DNA of 64,000 bases from Fodinibacter luteus (lineage in GTDB: Bacteria; Actinomycetota; Actinomycetes; Actinomycetales; Dermatophilaceae). Each line of letters opens with the position of its first letter. The first letter of the stretch is position 1. The position numbers and the translations under genes are program-made. Below the pieces are notes generated by a model, which did no database searches, was not told where the DNA came from, and saw nothing but the letters and a program-made list of their open reading frames with translations. Positions 59,528-64,000 of this stretch are shown one piece after another. Where the stretch lies: NCBI RefSeq assembly GCF_039541575.1, contig NZ_BAABGM010000014.1, forward strand, positions 1 through 64,000, read 5' to 3'.

Positions 59528-61401
59528 CGCGGACCCTCCGTCGTCGTCGGGGCGGTCGGTGCCGTGGCGGGGGATGCCGGGCCGCCCGGGGGTGCCCCGA
59601 GCCGGTCGAGCAGGTCGTCGAGGAACGCGACGACGTCCATCCCGTCCCGCACCTCGCCGTCGACGAGGCCGGCGTCCTCGCCGAGCTCGCCGGCGCGCCC
59701 CGCGACGAGGACCCGCTGTGCCCCGGCGGCGCGCAGCTCGGCCACGGCGGCCGCGCCGTGCTCGGCGTAGCCGGCCCGGTTCGACGCGATGACGGCCACG
59801 GGCGCGCCCTCGTCGACGGTCGTGACGCCGCCCGCGGCGAGGAGGTTGGTGACGAACGCCTGCCGGGCGCCGAACTCGCGGCGGGTCCCGAGCGTGCGCA
59901 CGACGACGGCCGGGTTCGCCAGGGCGCGGGCCCGGTCGCGCAGCCGCTCGTATGCCGTGGCGTCGCGGCGCGGGGTGAGGGCGCCGTCCGTGGCCGGCGG
60001 CTCGACCCGGGCCCGGCGGGTCGCCACGGCCTCCTCGGTGAGCGGGAACATCGACACCCCGGTCAGGGGACGGCGTCGGGTCGCCAGCTCGTCGTCGCGG
60101 GCGGCGACGGCCCCGGCGACCCAGGTCGCGAGCAGCCCGTCGGTGAGCGCCCGCACCGCGCCGCCGGCGCGCTCGACCTCCTGGAAGCGCGACCACACGG
60201 CATCCGCGACGTCGTCGGTGAGCGACTCGAGGTACCACGAGCCGCCACCGGGGTCGGTGACGCGGCCGACGTTCGACTCGTCGGCGAGCAGGATCTGGGT
60301 GTTGCGGGCGAGGCGGCGGCCGAACCGCTCGGGCAGCCCGAGCACCGTGTCGTAGGGCAGCACGCTGACGGCGTCGGCCCCGCCGACCGAGGCCCCGAAG
60401 GCCGCGAGGGTGCTGCGCAGCACGTTGACCCACGGGTCGTCGCGGGTGAACATCCGCAGGCTCGTCACGAGGTGGGTGCGCGCCCCGCGCTGCTCCTCCG
60501 GCACGCCGCACGCCTCGCCGACGCGCGCCCAGACCCGGCGCAGCGCCCGCAGCCCCGCCGCGGTGAGGAACTGGTCGGCGGTGGCTCCCACCCGGAACTC
60601 CACCTGCCCGAACGCCTCGGTGGGCGCGATGCCGGCCGCCTCGAGGTGGCGCAGGTACTCGACCCCCGTGGCGACGGCGACGGCGAGGGCGTCGACGTCG
60701 CTCGCCCCGGCGTCGTGGAGCACCCGCGCGTCGACCGTGACGGCGCGCCAGCCGTCGCGACCCGCGCAGGCGCGCACGAGGTCGGCGAGGGCGCCGAGGT
60801 CGGGGGTCCGCCCGAGCCGGGCCGCGGCCCCGACGGGGTCGAGGCCGAGGTTCCCGCCGGCCGACGGGCGGTCGCCCACGTGGGCGAGGAGCGCGCGGGC
60901 GGCCTCGGCCTGGTGCGTGAACGAGGACACGACGACCGGGGCGAGGTCGAGCCGCACCTCGGCGAGCGCCTCGGGCAGGTCGGCCACCGCGAGGCCGTCG
61001 TCGCCGAGGTGCACCCAGACGGACGTGACCCCGTGCTCGAGGTCGTCGAGGACTGCGGCGCGGGTCACGGCGGCGTCGGGGTCGTCGTGCAGCTGGCGGA
61101 CGTCCCACGGCAGCGCGGGGTCGCGCACGGCCCGGCCGCGGGTGAACGGCATCGCGCCGGGCAGGCCGAGCGGGCGGTCGCCGGCGAGGTAGAGCGCGTC
61201 GACCTCGATGCCGCCCTCGAGGCGGCGGCGCAGCGCCTGCTCGGCGGCCGGACCGTCGAGGTGCGCGTCGGCCGCACGGCCCTTGTTCAGGACGGCGGCG
61301 ACGAGCCGTTGCCAGTCCTCGCGGCCCTGCTCGGGGAACCCGGCCGCGAGGGCGAAGGTGTCGGGGGGCGTGGTCTCCGGGGCGAGCGACGCGTCGGTCA
61401 T
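59524..61401 (-). CDS. mutA: Methylmalonyl-CoA mutase small subunit
   Basis: 625 residues. It is a structural, non-catalytic partner of MutB with the same fold: VEYLRHLEAAGIAPTEAFGQ, VEFRVGATADQFLTAAGLRA, LVTSLRMFTRDDPWVNVLRS and NTQILLADESNVGRVTDPGG. The C-terminal domain lacks the DxHxxG B12 motif, as in the family. The ATG at 61401 has AAGGGAG upstream. It starts the operon; the 235 bp between it and map hold no gene and must contain its promoter. Confidence 0.96.
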   Translation of the reverse strand: MTDASLAPETTPPDTFALAAGFPEQGREDWQRLVAAVLNKGRAADAHLDGPAAEQALRRRLEGGIEVDALYLAGDRPLGLPGAMPFTRGRAVRDPALPWDVRQLHDDPDAAVTRAAVLDDLEHGVTSVWVHLGDDGLAVADLPEALAEVRLDLAPVVVSSFTHQAEAARALLAHVGDRPSAGGNLGLDPVGAAARLGRTPDLGALADLVRACAGRDGWRAVTVDARVLHDAGASDVDALAVAVATGVEYLRHLEAAGIAPTEAFGQVEFRVGATADQFLTAAGLRALRRVWARVGEACGVPEEQRGARTHLVTSLRMFTRDDPWVNVLRSTLAAFGASVGGADAVSVLPYDTVLGLPERFGRRLARNTQILLADESNVGRVTDPGGGSWYLESLTDDVADAVWSRFQEVERAGGAVRALTDGLLATWVAGAVAARDDELATRRRPLTGVSMFPLTEEAVATRRARVEPPATDGALTPRRDATAYERLRDRARALANPAVVVRTLGTRREFGARQAFVTNLLAAGGVTTVDEGAPVAVIASNRAGYAEHGAAAVAELRAAGAQRVLVAGRAGELGEDAGLVDGEVRDGMDVVAFLDDLLDRLGAPPGGPASPATAPTAPTTTEGPR

Positions 61402-61636
61402 CGAGCTCCCTTTCCGCGGGCGTCCGGCGGCGGCGCCGGTCCGGCCGCCCCGGTGACGCACCCGACCGCTCCGGGCGGCCGGTGGGGCCATGAGCCGGTG
61501 GGGCGGGCCCCCGCGGGAGCCTGCCCGTCCACCCTAGTGCGGCCCCGGTGGGCACCCGGCGAGAGATGCCGCACACGGGCAGCGCCTGCGGCAGGAGGGC
61601 CGAGGCGCTCGTTGAACGGAGGAGGTCAGGCCGGGC

Positions 61637-62491
61637 TCAGGCGGGGTCGATCGGGTGGTGGGCCACGCCGAGCGAGGCGAGCCCGGCGGCGCCGCCGTCG
61701 AGCGCCGTGAGCACGGTGAGACCCTGCGCCGTGGCCGCGACCGAGTGCTCCCAGTGCGCCGCGTGCGAGCGGTCACGGGTCACGACGGTCCACTCGTCGT
61801 CGAGGACGTCGTTGTCCTGGTCGCCGAGGACGACCATCGGCTCGATGCAGATCGTCGTGCCCTCGACGACCCGGGGGCCCTTCCCGGACACCCGGTAGTT
61901 CGGGACCTGCGGGTCCATGTGCATCGACGTGCCGATGCCGTGGCCGACGTAGTCCTCGACGATGCCGTACTCCCAGCCGCGCCGCCGTCCCGACGCGGTG
62001 AGGCTGTCCTCGACCGCCGCGCCGACGGCATACAGGCTCTCGCCGACCCGCAGGGCGGCGATGCCGGCCCACAGCGACGCCTCGGTGTCCTCGACGAGCG
62101 CGACGTCGCGCGGTCGGCCGGCCTCCGGGCCGCCCACGACGAGGCTGACGGCCGCGTCGCCGTTCCACAGGCCGACCTGGGCGCCGCAGTCGACGGAGAG
62201 CAGGTCGCCCTCGCGCAGCACGCGCTGCCCCGGGATGCCGTGGACGATCTCCTCGTTGACCGAGGTGCACAGGGTGTGCTCGTAGCCCGGGACGAGCTGG
62301 AAGTTCGGGATGCCGCCGTGGTCGCGGATATGGGTCTCGGCGAGGGTGTCGAGCTCGAGGGTCGTCATCCCGGGGCGCACCGAGGCCGTGAGCAGCTCGA
62401 GGGTGCGGGCGACGAGGAGCCCCGCCGTGCGCATGCCGGCGAGCTGCTCGGGGGTCTTGCCCTCGCAGCGGTCACGGGTGAACAGGCCCAT
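61637..62491 (-). CDS. map: Type I methionine aminopeptidase
   Basis: 284 residues. It removes N-terminal Met from new proteins. Metal ligands are visible: LLSVDCGAQVGLWNGDAAVS (two Asp), YVGHGIGTSMH (His), ICIEPMVVLGDQDN (Glu) and the final Glu in HWEHSVAATAQG. Substrate His: TLCTSVNEEIVHGIPG. I chose the ATG at 62491 (MGLFTRDRCEGKTPEQLAGM); the open frame before it is the terminator region. It follows adk, but a strong hairpin lies between, so it is probably transcribed separately. Confidence 0.96.
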   Translation of the reverse strand: MGLFTRDRCEGKTPEQLAGMRTAGLLVARTLELLTASVRPGMTTLELDTLAETHIRDHGGIPNFQLVPGYEHTLCTSVNEEIVHGIPGQRVLREGDLLSVDCGAQVGLWNGDAAVSLVVGGPEAGRPRDVALVEDTEASLWAGIAALRVGESLYAVGAAVEDSLTASGRRRGWEYGIVEDYVGHGIGTSMHMDPQVPNYRVSGKGPRVVEGTTICIEPMVVLGDQDNDVLDDEWTVVTRDRSHAAHWEHSVAATAQGLTVLTALDGGAAGLASLGVAHHPIDPA

Positions 62492-62551
62492 GCCGCGGAA
62501 CCCTACCCGCGCCCGAGCCCGGCCCCCACACCCCCCGGCCCCGTGGAGCGG

Positions 62552-62594
62552 AGAGAACACGCCGCTCCCCCGGAGGGCGAGCGGCGTGTTCTCT
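62552..62594 (-). terminator. 16-bp hairpin between adk and map
   Basis: AGAGAACACGCCGCTC (62552-62567) pairs perfectly with GAGCGGCGTGTTCTCT (62579-62594) across an 11-nt loop. It starts 24 nt after the adk stop, so it is a likely end of the secY-adk transcript, possibly bidirectional. Confidence 0.8.
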
Positions 62595-62618
62595 GCCCTC
62601 GTCGGGGAGGGGCCGCGC

Positions 62619-63179
62619 TCAGGCGAGGGCCGCGAGCACCCGCGTCGTCACCTCGTCGACCTCACCGAGCCCGTCGACCTCGACGAGCAGCCCGCGCTCG
62701 CGGTAGGTGTCCGACAGCGGCTTGGTCTCGCGGTGGTAGATCGCCATCCGCTCGCGGATGACCTCCTCGGTGTCGTCGGCACGCCCCTCGAGCTCAGCGC
62801 GCTTGAGGAGGCGGCCGACGACGGCATCCTCGTCGACGGTGAGCTCGAGGACGTGGTCGAGCGCCGACCCGTGCGCCGCGAGCATCGCGTCGAGGGCCTC
62901 GACCTGGGCGAGGGTGCGCGGGTAGCCGTCGAGGAGGAAACCCCGTGCACAGTCGTCCTGGGCGAGACGGTCCTCGACGACGGCGTTGGTCACCTCGTCG
63001 CTGACGTAGCCGCCCGAGGCGAGGATCGCCTTGACCTGCAGGCCGAGCGCGGTCTCGTTCTTGATGTTCGCGCGGAAGATGTCGCCGGTGGAGATGGCGG
63101 GGATGCCGAGGTGCTCGGCGATCCGGGCCGCCTGGGTGCCCTTGCCGGCTCCGGGCGGTCCGAGGATGAGAAGACGCAT
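62619..63179 (-). CDS. adk: Adenylate kinase
   Basis: 186 residues, the short form without the extended LID/zinc segment. P-loop GPPGAGKGT (residues 7-15), the AMP-site DIFRANIKNETALGLQVKAI, and GFLLDGYPRTLAQVEALDAM are present. RLLKRAELEGRADDTEEVIR shows the trimmed LID. It equilibrates ATP, ADP and AMP. The start overlaps the secY stop by one base (TGATG), the standard coupling in this locus. Confidence 0.98.
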   Translation of the reverse strand: MRLLILGPPGAGKGTQAARIAEHLGIPAISTGDIFRANIKNETALGLQVKAILASGGYVSDEVTNAVVEDRLAQDDCARGFLLDGYPRTLAQVEALDAMLAAHGSALDHVLELTVDEDAVVGRLLKRAELEGRADDTEEVIRERMAIYHRETKPLSDTYRERGLLVEVDGLGEVDEVTTRVLAALA

Positions 63180-64000
63180 CAGCGAAGGAACCCTTCGTAG
63201 TGCCGCTGCTGGAGCTGGGCCTCGATCTGCTTCACCGTCTCCAGGCCGACACCCACGATGATGAGGATCGAGGTACCGCCGAAGGGGAAGTTCTGGTTCG
63301 CGTCGACGAGGACCAGCGCGATGAGCGGGATGAGCGAGATGAGCGCGAGGTAGATCGCGCCCGGCACCGTGATCCTGGTGAGGACGTAGTTGAGGTACTC
63401 GGCCGTGGGTCGCCCGGCGCGAATACCCGGGATGAAGCCGCCGTACTTCTTCATGTTGTCGGCGACCTCGGTCGGGTTGAACGTGATGGACACGTAGAAG
63501 AACGTGAAGAAGAGGATGAGCCCGGTGTAGAGCGCCATGTAGATGGGCTCGCCGCCGCTCACGAGGTTGGTGTTGATCCAGTCGACCCACCCGGGGTTGT
63601 TGCCGTCGGCCCGCTGGTTGAACTGGGCGAGGAGCATCGGCAGCGACATGAGCGAGCTCGCGAAGATGACGGGGATGACGCCCGCCATGTTGACCTTGAG
63701 CGGGATGTACGTCGACGTGCCGCCGTACACCCGCCGGCCCACCATGCGCTTGGCGTACTGGACCGGGATGCGCCGCTGGCTCTGCTCGACGAAGACGACG
63801 AGGGCGATGACGACGAAGCCCATGAGGATGATGCCGAGGAAGACCGTCCAGCCGGACCGCTGCTGGATGGCCCACAGCGAGCTCGGGAACCCCGCGGCGA
63901 TCGAGGTGAAGATGAGCAGCGACATGCCGTTGCCGATGCCCTTGTCGGTGATGAGCTCACCGAGCCACATGACCATCCCGGTACCGGCGGTCATCGTGAG
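63179..64000 (-). CDS. secY: SecY protein translocase subunit (5' part beyond the window)
   Basis: At least 273 residues of the C-terminal half. Membrane segments and loops read MWLGELITDKGIGNGMSLLI, FTSIAAGFPSSLWAIQQRSG, EQSQRRIPVQYAKRMVGRRV, YGGTSTYIPLKVNMAGVIPV, IFASSLMSLPMLL and VLTRITVPGAIYLALISLIP. This is the central channel of the Sec translocon. The frame stays open to the right edge (preceding codons give Leu-Thr), so the true start lies outside. The ATG at 63994 is internal. Confidence 0.98.
   Translation of the reverse strand, partial: LTMTAGTGMVMWLGELITDKGIGNGMSLLIFTSIAAGFPSSLWAIQQRSGWTVFLGIILMGFVVIALVVFVEQSQRRIPVQYAKRMVGRRVYGGTSTYIPLKVNMAGVIPVIFASSLMSLPMLLAQFNQRADGNNPGWVDWINTNLVSGGEPIYMALYTGLILFFTFFYVSITFNPTEVADNMKKYGGFIPGIRAGRPTAEYLNYVLTRITVPGAIYLALISLIPLIALVLVDANQNFPFGGTSILIIVGVGLETVKQIEAQLQQRHYEGFLR

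Noticed and set aside
57572..59770. 732-residue plus-strand frame opposite mutB/mutA
   Set aside because: Antisense to unmistakable mutase sequence; Val/Asp/Arg-rich shadow.

Overview
The window comes from a very GC-rich actinobacterium. The gene content and protein sequences (actinobacterial rpsI/rplM/glmM and secY-adk-map/infA-rpmJ-rpsM-rpsK-rpsD-rpoA-rplQ-truA blocks, a DUF222/HNH gene, DUF4245, methylmalonyl-CoA mutase with MeaB) fit Micrococcales, most likely Intrasporangiaceae. The family is an inference from protein resemblance, not from a marker search. I saw no rRNA, tRNA or CRISPR array.

The left part (1 to about 17.5 kb) is accessory DNA. Two different IS110-family transposase genes lie at 333-1661 and 10495-11556, both on the minus strand. 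Between and beside them are: a contractile-injection or tail-type spike protein with a PAAR tip protein; an alpha/beta hydrolase with a HEAT-like protein downstream; a sensor kinase that has lost its N-terminus next to an intact NarL-type regulator; a frameshifted bleomycin-resistance-like gene; small uncharacterised membrane proteins; a lipoprotein/membrane-protein pair; a frameshifted secreted metzincin; and small ABM, cupin and secreted proteins. At least three genes here are broken, so the region is turning over.

The right part (about 17.6-64 kb) is core chromosome. First come a beta-lactamase-like hydrolase, a NUDIX hydrolase, a 36-residue membrane peptide and ychF in one minus-strand run, then rmuC, a GNAT enzyme carrying a 12-copy coding repeat, ispH, and xseA/xseB separated by a 2.5 kb DUF222-HNH gene. 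These are followed by a PfkB kinase, class I fumarase, beta-carbonic anhydrase, a MOSC protein, a GH1 beta-glucosidase and an L-2-hydroxyglutarate-oxidase-like protein. The minus-strand genes rplM-rpsI-glmM lie back to back with an ArsR-MFS-LmeA-like operon whose promoter overlaps a perfect 11+11 bp palindrome. Next are a secreted GH13 enzyme that resembles the front half of a bifunctional amylopullulanase, a glycosyltransferase with a TetR regulator, an ABC-F ATPase and truA.

The right end holds the ribosomal alpha/spc-type genes, all on the minus strand: secY (cut by the window), adk, map, then mutA-mutB-meaB, then infA, rpmJ, rpsM, rpsK, rpsD, rpoA, rplQ. The mutase operon and an oppositely oriented CPBP-protease fusion gene sit inside what is normally a continuous ribosomal block. 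Stops and starts overlap by 1 or 4 nt at secY/adk, mutA/mutB, mutB/meaB and rplM/rpsI, indicating translational coupling. GC-rich hairpins close several units (after rpsI, rplQ, rpsD and adk).

The observations I rate highest are: a non-coding-style octamer (GGATGCCG/CGGCATCC) strongly over-represented in the core part but not in the accessory part; a CPBP protease fused to a catalytically dead CTP-synthase-like amidotransferase domain; an orphan spike/PAAR module next to a possible lipase-like effector; ribosomal protein L17 carrying an extra C-terminal domain; and the ArsR palindrome at an apparently leaderless start.
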